From JALZHR01 sp036389695 (GTDB taxonomy: Bacteria > Acidobacteriota > Blastocatellia > Pyrinomonadales > Pyrinomonadaceae): 22,636 bases of DNA. Positions 7,219 to 14,656 of the stretch are shown here, in pieces. Position 1 is the stretch's first letter; each line of letters starts with the position of its first letter. The notes under the pieces were generated by a model. It worked only from the letters and a program-made list of their open reading frames with translations, did no database searches and was not told the origin of the DNA. The stretch is taken from NCBI GenBank assembly GCA_036389695.1, contig DASVWG010000501.1:1-22636 (forward strand), in the 5' to 3' direction. Made by a program: the position numbers and the translations under genes.

Positions 7219-7737
7219 ATGAAAAACATTAAAATTTTATTCGGAATTTTAGCTTTGGTTATCGCTTTATCGACAGCTTCGATGGCGCAGAACGTCAGCC
7301 TGCCGTCGCTCGACGGCGGAACCGTTTCGCTCGGCGCGCAGCGCGGAAAAGTCGTCGTGCTGGCAATCGGCGCGTCGTGGCTGCCGCTCTCGAAACAGCA
7401 GGCGGTAATCGTCAACAAATTATCGAAAAAATATGCGGCAAGCGACGTGGTGATTTATTTCGTCACGACCGATTCGGCAAACGCCAAATCGAAAAACTTT
7501 GCCGACGACGCGGCGGTGCGCACCTTTGCCGCGCGCAACAAAATGACCGCGACCGTCCTGCGCGACGCCGACGGCGCGGCGACTTTGAAAAGATTTAAAG
7601 TCGACCAGCTTCCGTCGTTCGTCGTGATTGACAAAAACGGCAACGCGTCCGAGCCTTACGCCGGTTTAGACCCCGACGCGACGGCGACCGACAATCTGGC
7701 AAACTCGATTGCGCAGGCGATTGATAAGCTTTTGTAA
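7219..7737 (+). CDS. secreted thioredoxin-fold protein lacking the CxxC cysteines
   Basis: The protein has 172 residues. The start at 7219 is chosen over an in-frame ATG at 7195 because the signal peptide begins there (MKNIKILFGILALVIALSTA, cleavage after SMA before QNVSL) and AAAAGG lies about 10 nt upstream. The mature part follows TlpA/AhpC-type thioredoxin order: LPSLDGGTVSL, GKVVVLAIGASW, and later VDQLPSFVVIDKNG with the usual cis-proline (P132). Where the active WCxxC should be, it reads W54-L-P-L-S58, so both redox cysteines are replaced and disulfide chemistry is excluded by this motif. A chaperone or scaffolding role is possible. It follows panC by 53 bp and ends in a clear terminator. 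Confidence 0.8.
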   Translation: MKNIKILFGILALVIALSTASMAQNVSLPSLDGGTVSLGAQRGKVVVLAIGASWLPLSKQQAVIVNKLSKKYAASDVVIYFVTTDSANAKSKNFADDAAVRTFAARNKMTATVLRDADGAATLKRFKVDQLPSFVVIDKNGNASEPYAGLDPDATATDNLANSIAQAIDKLL

Positions 7738-7764
7738 TTTAAATAAAATATTGGAAATTCGTTT

Positions 7765-7793
7765 AAAGGCGGGCTGAATTGTCCGCCTTTTTT
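7765..7793 (+). terminator. rho-independent terminator after the thioredoxin-like gene
   Basis: The stem AAAGGCGG (7765-7772) pairs with CCGCCTTT (7783-7790) across a 10-nt loop and runs into a T tract. It lies 28 bp beyond the stop and closes the pan transcription unit. Confidence 0.8.
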
Positions 7794-7802
7794 GATTCTA
7801 AA

Positions 7803-7900
7803 AGTGTCGGTAGCCCGACCGTGAGCGCGGGCTTTTCTATTTTTAAGATTCCAGAATCTATAATTGAAAAGCCCGCGCTCACGCCTGAGCTACTGACACT
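7803..7900. repeat. REP/BIME-like inverted pair, GTAGCCCG family (copy 2)
   Basis: Arms 7803-7836 and 7867-7900 are 34-nt inverted copies with a handful of mismatches, each ending in AAAAGCCCGCGCTCACG or its complement. The loop between them contains a small dyad (AGATTCCAGAATCT). The pair ends 3 bp before the maf stop codon and sits between two 3' ends. It is the same family as 4399-4494. Confidence 0.8.
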
Positions 7901-7902
7901 CT

Positions 7903-8499
7903 TCAAAGTTCCATTTTTCGCATCAATTCGTAAACCAGACGAACCGGCAAGCCGACCACGTTCCAGTAATCGCCTTCGATGCCTTCGATAAACAATGCGG
8001 CTTGCGCCTGCACGGCATAGGCTCCGGCTTTGTCCAAAGGCTCGCCTTTTTCGACTAAAAACTCGATTTCCGCATCCTGCATCGCGGCGAATTTGACGCG
8101 CGTTCTTTGAATTCCGACAACTGTTTCCAGACTTTGGACTTTGGACTTTGGACTTTGGACTTTAACCAAAGCCACGCCCGTCAAAACTTCGTGCCGGTTT
8201 CCCGAAAGCTTTTTCAGCATCGCGCGCGCGTCGTCTAAATCGACGGGCTTTCCGATAATTTCGCCGTTAATCACGACGGTCGTGTCCGCGCCCAAAACCA
8301 AAGCGTTTTCGTAAAGCGCGGCGACCGCTTCGGCTTTTTCTTTTGCCAGACGCTGAACGTAATTTTCCGGCGTTTCCGCGTGCCTGAGAGATTCGTCAAT
8401 GTCGGCGACCTGTTTGGTAAACTGCCAGCCGACCGCCGTTAAAATTTCCGCGCGGCGCGGGCTGCCCGAAGCTAAAATCAATTTTGGAAGATTTATCAT
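7903..8499 (-). CDS. maf: Maf-family nucleoside triphosphate pyrophosphatase with heptamer-encoded insert
   Basis: The protein has 198 residues from the chosen ATG at 8499 (MINLPKLILASGSPRR). An upstream ATG at 8520 would add MLNVKCS, which is encoded by repeat DNA and is probably not native. Maf enzymes hydrolyse dTTP/UTP or modified nucleotides. Seen: ASGSPRR, ENYVQRLAKEKAEAVA, LGADTTVVINGEIIGKP (catalytic Asp in GADT), GNRHEVLTGVALV, and DKAGAYAVQ...GIEGDYWNVVGLP. Between GVALV and the strand RTRVKF there is an extra KVQSPKSKVQSLETV, which is the translation of the 7-bp array at 8130-8164. The rest of the protein is intact, so the insert appears tolerated in a surface loop. Confidence 0.93.
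   Translation of the reverse strand: MINLPKLILASGSPRRAEILTAVGWQFTKQVADIDESLRHAETPENYVQRLAKEKAEAVAALYENALVLGADTTVVINGEIIGKPVDLDDARAMLKKLSGNRHEVLTGVALVKVQSPKSKVQSLETVVGIQRTRVKFAAMQDAEIEFLVEKGEPLDKAGAYAVQAQAALFIEGIEGDYWNVVGLPVRLVYELMRKMEL
8130..8164. repeat. heptamer array inside maf
   Basis: Five consecutive units (four GACTTTG, then GACTTTA) lie wholly inside the maf reading frame. Three units make 21 bp, so the peptide repeats every seven residues (KVQSPKS, KVQSLET). No stop codon arises in the used frame. There is no inverted partner inside the gene. Confidence 0.9.
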
Positions 8500-8590
8500 T
8501 GAACATTTAACATTTAACATTTAACATTTAGCAGAACCTTATTTCATTTAATGATAAATGATAAATGTTTAATGATAAATGACCGATGAA
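8497..8590. repeat. paired inverted heptamer arrays between maf and the DciA-like gene
   Basis: The left arm, 8497-8531, is CATTGAA, three CATTTAA, CATTTAG. The right arm, 8549-8590, is TAATGAT, AAATGAT, AAATGTT, TAATGAT, AAATGAC, CGATGAA. The arms are complementary in register over a 17-bp gap. The left arm contains the chosen maf start codon and the right arm contains the start codon of the next gene, so the whole divergent intergenic region is repeat. Confidence 0.85.
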
Positions 8591-9059
8591 TGAACTGTTC
8601 CGCGCATTGCCCGCGCTGCTCCGGCAAATGGAAGACAACGAAAGCCTGCGGCAAGCGGTCGTGTTTGCCGCGTGGCGACGCGCGGCGGGCGAAGGCTTGC
8701 GCGAACACGCCGTTCCGCTCCGGCTTTATCAAAAACACCTGATTGTCGCCGTGATGAGCGAGACGTGGAAAAAACATCTGGAACACCTGAGCGGGCAGAT
8801 GATTTTTAAATTAAATTCGTCGCTCGAACAACCGCTCGTCACTTTTATAGAATTTCGCGTAGACGAAGAAACCGTCAAACAGGAACGCGCGAAACATCAA
8901 AAAACCGTCATCGACGAGCAGCAGCAGCGCCAAATCGCGCTCGAACAGGTCACGCCGCAAATGCGCCAAGCCGCCGACCGAATCAAGGACGAAAACCTGC
9001 GCTACCAATTCCTGCTCGCCGCCGGAAGCTGTCTGGCGCGAAAGAAAAATATGAAATAA
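8586..9059 (+). CDS. DUF721 / DciA-like protein
   Basis: The protein has 157 residues. The first ~100 match the DUF721 (DciA) pattern: an N-terminal helix (LPALLRQM), W-R-R-A-A-G with charged helix (FAAWRRAAGEGLREHAVPLRLYQKHLIVAV), then SETWKKHLEHLSGQMIFKLN. DciA proteins act in replication as helicase operators/loaders in bacteria that lack DnaC/DnaI (family knowledge). The C-terminal third is Gln/Arg-rich and helical (EQQQRQIALEQVTPQMRQAADRI). The ATG at 8586 lies within the last unit of a heptamer array and has no Shine-Dalgarno. Confidence 0.75.
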   Translation: MNELFRALPALLRQMEDNESLRQAVVFAAWRRAAGEGLREHAVPLRLYQKHLIVAVMSETWKKHLEHLSGQMIFKLNSSLEQPLVTFIEFRVDEETVKQERAKHQKTVIDEQQQRQIALEQVTPQMRQAADRIKDENLRYQFLLAAGSCLARKKNMK

Positions 9060-9114
9060 ACGCGCAACGGAAATTCCCGCCGGATTCTGCTAAAATTTAA
9101 GCAAGAGGTCAAAG

Positions 9115-9402
9115 ATGAATATCACGTTAACGCCCGAACTGGAAAATCTGATTAACGAAAAAGTGAAATCCGGCAAATACGATTCGCCCGGCGAAGTCAT
9201 CCGCGAAGGCTTGCGTTTATTGAAAGAACAGGACGAACTGAAACGCATCCGCCTCGAAGAACTGCGCCGCGAAGTGCAGAAAGGCATTGACGCTATGCGT
9301 GAAGGCAGATTTACGACTTATAACTCTACGGAAGAATTAGCCGACGAAATTATCAAGGAAGCCAGAGCTGAATACGAAGCCAGAAAAAACAATGGCAAAT
9401 AG
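9115..9402 (+). CDS. parD: ParD-family antitoxin
   Basis: The protein has 95 residues. GAGG at 9105-9108 gives a good ribosome site. The N-terminus MNITLTPELENLINEKVKSG, then YDSPGEVIREGLRLLKEQDEL, is the classic ParD ribbon-helix-helix: a strand for DNA contact and two helices for dimerisation. The C-terminal half is charged and would wrap the toxin. It overlaps the next gene by 11 bp, typical of antitoxin-first type II pairs, and antitoxin-toxin complexes of this family usually repress their own promoter. Confidence 0.9.
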   Translation: MNITLTPELENLINEKVKSGKYDSPGEVIREGLRLLKEQDELKRIRLEELRREVQKGIDAMREGRFTTYNSTEELADEIIKEARAEYEARKNNGK

Positions 9403-9709
9403 ATTTGAACTCACTGAAGACGCAAGAAGAGATTTAAAGGAAATCTGGTCTTATATCGGCGAAGACAATCCAGCGTCGGCTGACAAAACTTTGAGAGAAC
9501 TGGCAAAGAAATTCGATTTGCTTGCACAAAATCCGAAAATAGGAAGCAGTCATGATGAGTTTATTGTAAATTTGCGAAGTTTTCCGTTTAAAAATTATCT
9601 TATCTTTTATTTTCCGATTGAAAACGGCGTCGAAATTTATCGTATTATTCACGGCGCAAGAAATATAGAAGACCTTTTTGAAGATTTTTTTAGAGGATTG
9701 GAATCGTAA
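9392..9709 (+). CDS. parE: ParE/RelE-family toxin
   Basis: The protein has 105 residues. The fold pattern is FELTEDARRDLKEIWSYIGEDNP, ASADKTLRELAKKFDLLAQNPKIG, RSFPFKNYLIFYF, GVEIYRIIHGARNIEDLF. The last two segments are the conserved ParE core, in which an Arg and the strand before it are usually required. ParE toxins commonly poison DNA gyrase; RelE-type relatives cleave mRNA; the sequence favours ParE. The ORF is intact, so toxicity cannot be ruled out. Its TAA overlaps the gatC ATG (TAATG at 9707-9711). Codon use is A/T-richer than gatC, consistent with acquisition. Confidence 0.9.
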   Translation: MANRFELTEDARRDLKEIWSYIGEDNPASADKTLRELAKKFDLLAQNPKIGSSHDEFIVNLRSFPFKNYLIFYFPIENGVEIYRIIHGARNIEDLFEDFFRGLES

Positions 9710-9986
9710 TGGACGTTAGACAAGTAGCGCGGCTCGCGCATCTGGAAATTACCGACGAAGAAGTGGCGCTTTTCGCGCCGCAGATGGACAGCATCGTCGC
9801 CTATGTCGAGCAGTTAAACGAGCTTGAGACGGAAGACGTCGAGCCGGCAATCGGCGGGTTAACCAGGGAAAGCGAAGCGACCGAAGCGATTCGCGACGAC
9901 GTGCCGCGCCCGTCTCTGGGACAAAAGCTCGCGCTCGAACAAGCGCCCGACGCGCATTCGGGACATTTCCGCGTGCCGAAAGTTTT

Positions 9987-9990
<4 letters not shown>
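9709..9990 (+). CDS. gatC: aspartyl/glutamyl-tRNA(Asn/Gln) amidotransferase subunit C
   Basis: The 93-residue protein is full length for the family. It starts MDVRQVARLAHLEITDEEVALFAPQMDSI with the GatC two-helix pattern, continues VEQLNELETEDVEPA, and ends RDDVPRPSLGQKLALEQAPDAHSGHFRVPKVL, the belt that wraps GatA and touches GatB. It stabilises GatA in the complex that converts misacylated Glu-tRNA(Gln) or Asp-tRNA(Asn). Its start overlaps parE and its stop overlaps the lipoprotein start (ATGA at 9987-9990), so translation is probably coupled on both sides. Confidence 0.95.
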
Positions 9991-10481
<491 letters not shown>

Positions 10482-10488
10482 TTTTTCA

Positions 10489-11889
10489 ATGAGCGAAATA
10501 AAAAATTCCGTCGAAAAAACTTTAGACAACGCCGAGCGGCTGAACGAAACTTTAAATTCGTTTCTGACCATCGAGCGCGAATACGCTTTGCGGCGCGCCG
10601 GAGAAATCGAAAACAATTCCGGCGAAGGCAATCTGAACGGCGCGACAATCGCCGTCAAAGACAACATCTGCACCAATTGGACGCAGTCTTCGTGCGGCTC
10701 GCATATTCTGGGAAATTATCGCCCGCAATATAACGCGACGGTCGTCGAAAAACTGAATGCGGCGGGCGCGGTCATCGTCGGCAAAACGAATATGGACGAA
10801 TTCGCGATGGGTTCGTCAAACGAAAATTCCGCGTTCGGCGTCGTCCGCAATCCGTGGGACGCGACGAGAGTTCCGGGCGGAAGCTCCGGCGGCTCGGCGG
10901 TCGCGGTCGCTTCGGGCGTCGTGCGCGCGTCGCTCGGTTCAGACACGGGCGGCTCGATTCGCCAGCCGGCTTCGTTCTGCGGCGTGTTCGGCATCAAGCC
11001 GACTTACGGCAGAGTTTCGCGCTACGGGCTGGTCGCGTTCGGCTCGTCGCTCGACCAAATCGGCGTTTTCGGGCAGACGGCGCGAGACGTGGCGGAAGTT
11101 CTGGAAGTTATCGCCGGACGCGACGCGAACGACGCGACGACCGCCGACGTGCCGGTGCCGAATTATTCAGCCGAGCTTGAAAAAGATATTAAAGGCTTGA
11201 AAATCGGCGTGCCGCGGGCGTTGTTCGGCGAAGGCTTGGACGACGAAGTGCGCGATTCGGTCAATCAGGCAATCGAAAATTATCGCGGTCTGGGCGCGGA
11301 AATCGTCGATGTCGAGCTGCCGCTGGTCAAATACGGCATCGCGGTTTATTACATCATCGCGACGGCGGAGGCTTCGTCGAATCTGGCGCGTTTTGACGGC
11401 GTGCGCTACGGTTTTCGCGCCGAAGAAGCGGGCGGCTTGCGCCAGATGTATTTCAAAACGCGCGAGGAAGGCTTCGGCGCGGAAGTCAAACGCCGCATAA
11501 TGCTCGGAACTTACGTTTTATCGAGCGGTTATTACGACGCTTATTACGCCAAAGCGCAAAAGGTGCGCTCGCTTTTAAAACGCGATTTTCAAATTGCCTT
11601 TGCGAAATGCGACGCGATTATCACGCCGACTTCGCCGACCGTCGCCTTTAAAATCGGCGAAAAATCGGACGACCCGCTGGCGATGTATCTCAACGACGTT
11701 TACACGGTTTCGGCAAATCTGGCGGGCATTCCGGGCATCTCCGTGCCGTGCGGCTTATCGTCGGAAGGCTTGCCGATTGGCTTGCAGCTTTTGGGCAACA
11801 ACTGGTCGGAAAGCCTTCTGCTGAATCTGTCGAACGTCTACGAAAAATCATTTCCGCTCGGTGCGAAACCGAAAATCTTCGCGGAATAA
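10489..11889 (+). CDS. gatA: aspartyl/glutamyl-tRNA(Asn/Gln) amidotransferase subunit A
   Basis: The 466-residue amidase-signature enzyme hydrolyses glutamine and passes ammonia to GatB. The catalytic triad is seen: K57 (TIAVKDNI), S132 (VPGGSSGGSAVAVASG) and S156 (GSDTGGSIRQPASFCG). The spacings of 75 and 24 residues equal those known for S. aureus GatA. Downstream are SLDQIGVFGQTARDVAEVL, PRALFGEG, RRIMLGTYVLSSGYYDAYYAKAQKVR and GIPGISVPCGL. The catalytic lysine comes about 22 residues earlier than in S. aureus, so the first helix of the family is missing; an in-frame stop at 10471 rules out a longer start. It is 7 bp after the lipoprotein gene. gatB is not in the window. Confidence 0.96.
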   Translation: MSEIKNSVEKTLDNAERLNETLNSFLTIEREYALRRAGEIENNSGEGNLNGATIAVKDNICTNWTQSSCGSHILGNYRPQYNATVVEKLNAAGAVIVGKTNMDEFAMGSSNENSAFGVVRNPWDATRVPGGSSGGSAVAVASGVVRASLGSDTGGSIRQPASFCGVFGIKPTYGRVSRYGLVAFGSSLDQIGVFGQTARDVAEVLEVIAGRDANDATTADVPVPNYSAELEKDIKGLKIGVPRALFGEGLDDEVRDSVNQAIENYRGLGAEIVDVELPLVKYGIAVYYIIATAEASSNLARFDGVRYGFRAEEAGGLRQMYFKTREEGFGAEVKRRIMLGTYVLSSGYYDAYYAKAQKVRSLLKRDFQIAFAKCDAIITPTSPTVAFKIGEKSDDPLAMYLNDVYTVSANLAGIPGISVPCGLSSEGLPIGLQLLGNNWSESLLLNLSNVYEKSFPLGAKPKIFAE

Positions 11890-11953
11890 ATAAGACGGTA
11901 ACGATAAGATAAATCAATTTCAAGCGAGAATTCTTTAAGCTCGCGCGTTGAAA

Positions 11954-12184
11954 CAAGGCTTTCGTATGACAATACGAGGGCTTCGTATCGCAAGACAAGG
12001 CTTTCGTATCAGCGTATGAGCTTATCATATTGTCATACGAAGCCTTCGTATCGTCATACAACGCTTTCGTATTATCATACGAGGCTTTCGTATCATTATA
12101 CGAAGGCGTCGTATAACTATACGAGGCTTTCGTATGATTATACGAAAGTCTTGTCTTGCCATACGAAAGCGTTGTATGACGATA
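11954..12184. repeat. eleven-unit 21-bp tandem array with TCGTAT-N4-ATACGA dyads
   Basis: Eleven units of exactly 21 bp, without any indel, follow the pattern CGAGGCTTTCGTAT-NNNN-ATA. Across each unit boundary TCGTAT and ATACGA form a dyad with a 4-nt centre. The centre differs almost every time (GACA, CGCA, CAGC, TGTC, CGTC, TATC, CATT, AACT, GATT, TGCC, GACG) while the arms are conserved; units 2, 4, 10 and 11 have damaged arms. Half-sites therefore recur every 10-11 bp, one helical turn. The array lies between the 3' ends of gatA and the GGDEF-EAL gene. Nothing else is seen in 11890-12231. Confidence 0.9.
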
Positions 12185-12231
12185 CTTCAAAGCTTGCGCG
12201 GTTCTTTGTTTTCCTTGAAATGATTTTTATG

Positions 12232-14457
12232 TTATTTCGCCAGTCTCAGATGCGGGATTTCTTTTGTTTGCGGCGCGATGACGAGCTTCGGCGTCGGCAT
12301 AATCGTTTGCCAGCGCGTTTTGTCGAGGACGATTTTTTCGGCTTCTTCGGGCGGGACGGGACGCGAGAACAGATAGCCCTGACCGTATTCGCAGCCGAGG
12401 ATGCGAAGCTGGTGAAGCTGGTGAATCGTTTCGATTCCTTCGGCGACGACGTCCATATTCAAGGCTTTCGCCAGCGCGATAATCGTGCGGACAATCTCGC
12501 CGTTTTCCGAGCCGTCTTCCATCGTGCCGACAAACGAGCGGTCGACTTTGAGCGTGTCAATCGGAAAACGATGCAGGTAGCTTAACGAAGAATAACCCGT
12601 GCCGAAATCGTCAATCGAAAGCTGCACGCCGAGTTCTTTCAATTCTTTCAGCATCGCAATCACCAGTTCGGCGTTTTCCATCACGGCGCTTTCCGTTATT
12701 TCCAGTTTCAGACACGACGGCTCGATTCCCGTCTCGACAATAATTTTCTGCACTTCTTCGACCACATTGCCCTGCCCGAAATGTTTGCCCGAAAGATTAA
12801 CGCTCAGAATCAGAGATTTATTCGCGCCGTCGAGCTTTTGCCAGGCGACCATCTGGCGACAGGATTCGCGCAGAATCCAGAGCGTAATCGGCACGATTAA
12901 CCCTGTGTCCTCGCTAATCGGAATAAAATCGCCGGGCGAGACCAGCCCGCGCTGCGGGTGATTCCAGCGAATCAGCGTTTCAAAACCGCCGAGCTGCATC
13001 GTTTCCAAATCGATTATCGGCTGGTAATATGCCTGAAGCTCGTTGCGCTCGACGGCGTAGCGCAAATCGGTTTCAATCTGAAGCAGCGTGACGGCGCGCG
13101 TGTGCATCGTCTGGTCGAAAATCTCGTAATTTTTTTCGTGGTCTTTGGCGTAATACATCGCGATGTCGGCGTCGCGCAAAACTTCTTCGGCGGCGTGATA
13201 AAACGCATTGCCGAGCGCGATGCCGATGCTCGCATTGACGAAAACCTGCCGCCCGCCGATGGCAAACGGCACCGTCAATTTGTAATTGATAAGCTGCGCG
13301 AAGCTGATGGCTTCTTCGGTCGTTCTGACGTTGCTCAAAATAATGCCGAATTCGTCGCCGCCGAAGCGCGCGAGCATATCGTCTTCGCCGATTAATTTTT
13401 TCAGCCGTTCGCCGACGTTTTGCAGCAGATTGTCGCCGGTCGAATGCCCGAGACTTTCGTTGATGGTTTTAAAACGGTCGAGGTCTAAAAATAAAACGGC
13501 GAAATTAAAATCCGGCGTCTGGCGGCTTTTTTCCAGCAGGAATTTTAAGGTTTCGATAAACTGGTTGCGATTCGGCAAATCCGTCAAGGCGTCGTGAAAA
13601 GCGGCGTGGCGAAAACGTTCCTTGCTTTCGCGCAGAGCCTGGCTGATGCGGTCCTGCTCGGCGATGTGATGCTGCAATTCGACGATGTGACGCTCGGCTT
13701 GTTCGGCGCGCTCGCGCTCGGCTTGCTCGGCTTTTTCGGCGGTTTCCTTGACATCGTTGACGTAGCGCCGGTAAGTCATATAAGCGACGGCGAAAAAGCC
13801 GATAATCACCGCAAACAGAAACACATTGATTTGCTCGATGGCTTTGACCATGACGCCTGCCAGAACGGCTCCGGTCAGAAACATCACCAGCGCGTTCAGA
13901 CAATATTCGTTCCAAACCTTCCAGACGCTTTTTCCGCTTTTCAGCGCGGCAAAACCGGCGACGCAAATCGAATTGACGATAAACTGCGTGAGCGCCATCG
14001 CCGTCAGCAACCCGATAAAAACCGTCGAGCCGCCGCTTGTGACAACTTCATTGACCGAGTCGAAAAGCAGATTGACCACCAGCGCCGTCAGAAAAGTCGA
14101 AACCGAAGCGATGGCGCTGTTGATAAAGATGGTTTTGGTTTTGATGTTGATGCCTTTACTGCGAAACTTGAGCGACGTGTAGAACGATTCCAAGCCAGCC
14201 AGCAGAACGGCAACCTCGCCGCCGAAAATCAAAAGCGAAAGCAGAATAAGCGCGTCGGAAATCGTGAGATGAATTTTCGTGCGCGGCAGCTGAATGCCGA
14301 AATAAGAACTGAAAAAAACGGTCACGACGGCTAAAGCAATCAAGCCGGCGCTGATTTTCTCCAACGGAAAAGAATAAATCGACCACGCCAGAACGGCAAA
14401 ACCGACCGGCAGCAGCATCGACGCGTAAACATTATTATTTCTTTCTTTATTTTCCAC
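12232..14457 (-). CDS. membrane GGDEF-EAL cyclic-di-GMP signalling protein
   Basis: The protein has 741 residues. Residues ~10-228 contain about seven or eight hydrophobic segments forming a MASE-like membrane sensor, followed by a coiled coil rich in AEQAERE (~235-285). The GGDEF domain (~285-455) has an intact active site (RFGGDEF, 364-370) and the DLDRFK metal region. The inhibitory I-site expected as RxxD five residues upstream reads GEDD (357-360), so product inhibition at that site is probably lost. The EAL domain (~465-715) has the signature as ETLIRW (E493 kept, Ala to Thr), NLSGKH, ITES, DDFGTGYSSLSYL and AEGIE, so it could be an active phosphodiesterase. It may act as either enzyme depending on the sensed signal. 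It is a single gene with its own promoter. Confidence 0.92.
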   Translation of the reverse strand: MENKERNNNVYASMLLPVGFAVLAWSIYSFPLEKISAGLIALAVVTVFFSSYFGIQLPRTKIHLTISDALILLSLLIFGGEVAVLLAGLESFYTSLKFRSKGINIKTKTIFINSAIASVSTFLTALVVNLLFDSVNEVVTSGGSTVFIGLLTAMALTQFIVNSICVAGFAALKSGKSVWKVWNEYCLNALVMFLTGAVLAGVMVKAIEQINVFLFAVIIGFFAVAYMTYRRYVNDVKETAEKAEQAERERAEQAERHIVELQHHIAEQDRISQALRESKERFRHAAFHDALTDLPNRNQFIETLKFLLEKSRQTPDFNFAVLFLDLDRFKTINESLGHSTGDNLLQNVGERLKKLIGEDDMLARFGGDEFGIILSNVRTTEEAISFAQLINYKLTVPFAIGGRQVFVNASIGIALGNAFYHAAEEVLRDADIAMYYAKDHEKNYEIFDQTMHTRAVTLLQIETDLRYAVERNELQAYYQPIIDLETMQLGGFETLIRWNHPQRGLVSPGDFIPISEDTGLIVPITLWILRESCRQMVAWQKLDGANKSLILSVNLSGKHFGQGNVVEEVQKIIVETGIEPSCLKLEITESAVMENAELVIAMLKELKELGVQLSIDDFGTGYSSLSYLHRFPIDTLKVDRSFVGTMEDGSENGEIVRTIIALAKALNMDVVAEGIETIHQLHQLRILGCEYGQGYLFSRPVPPEEAEKIVLDKTRWQTIMPTPKLVIAPQTKEIPHLRLAK

Positions 14458-14558
14458 TTGTTCGGATAATTCGGGAAGCTCGGAAGTTTAGAAGGTAAGA
14501 TTGAATAATCTAAATTCTGAAAGGGCTAGGCTTAGAAATGTATCTCCAGCCTTTGTTA

Positions 14559-14587
14559 TTATATGCTAAAGACGCCCGGTTTTCCAA
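14559..14587 (-). promoter_or_regulatory. sigma70-type promoter for the GGDEF-EAL gene
   Basis: Read on the minus strand, TTGGAA (14587-14582), 17 bp, then TATAAT (14564-14559). It lies about 100 bp upstream of the ATG at 14457. The -10 is perfect and the -35 matches 4 of 6. Confidence 0.55.
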
Positions 14588-14656
14588 GAAAATTTTTTCT
14601 ATTTGACGGATTTTCTGTTTGTGTAAGAGAAAGGGTGCTCCGTAAACACGATTGCA

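Noticed and set aside
11954..12184. CRISPR-like array
   Set aside because: Units are contiguous 21-bp with only a 4-nt variable centre; there are no 30-40-nt spacers and no cas genes nearby.
11690..12190. Minus-strand ORF of 166 codons starting with SYxxTK heptads
   Set aside because: Its repetitive half is just the translation of the 21-bp array, and it then runs antisense into gatA. The same kind of repeat is read from the other strand because the unit is dyadic, so neither reading is evidence of a protein.
12016..12585. Plus-strand ORF of 189 codons across the 21-bp array and the GGDEF-EAL gene
   Set aside because: It reads the array and then the antisense of the GGDEF-EAL gene. No ribosome site; a shadow ORF.
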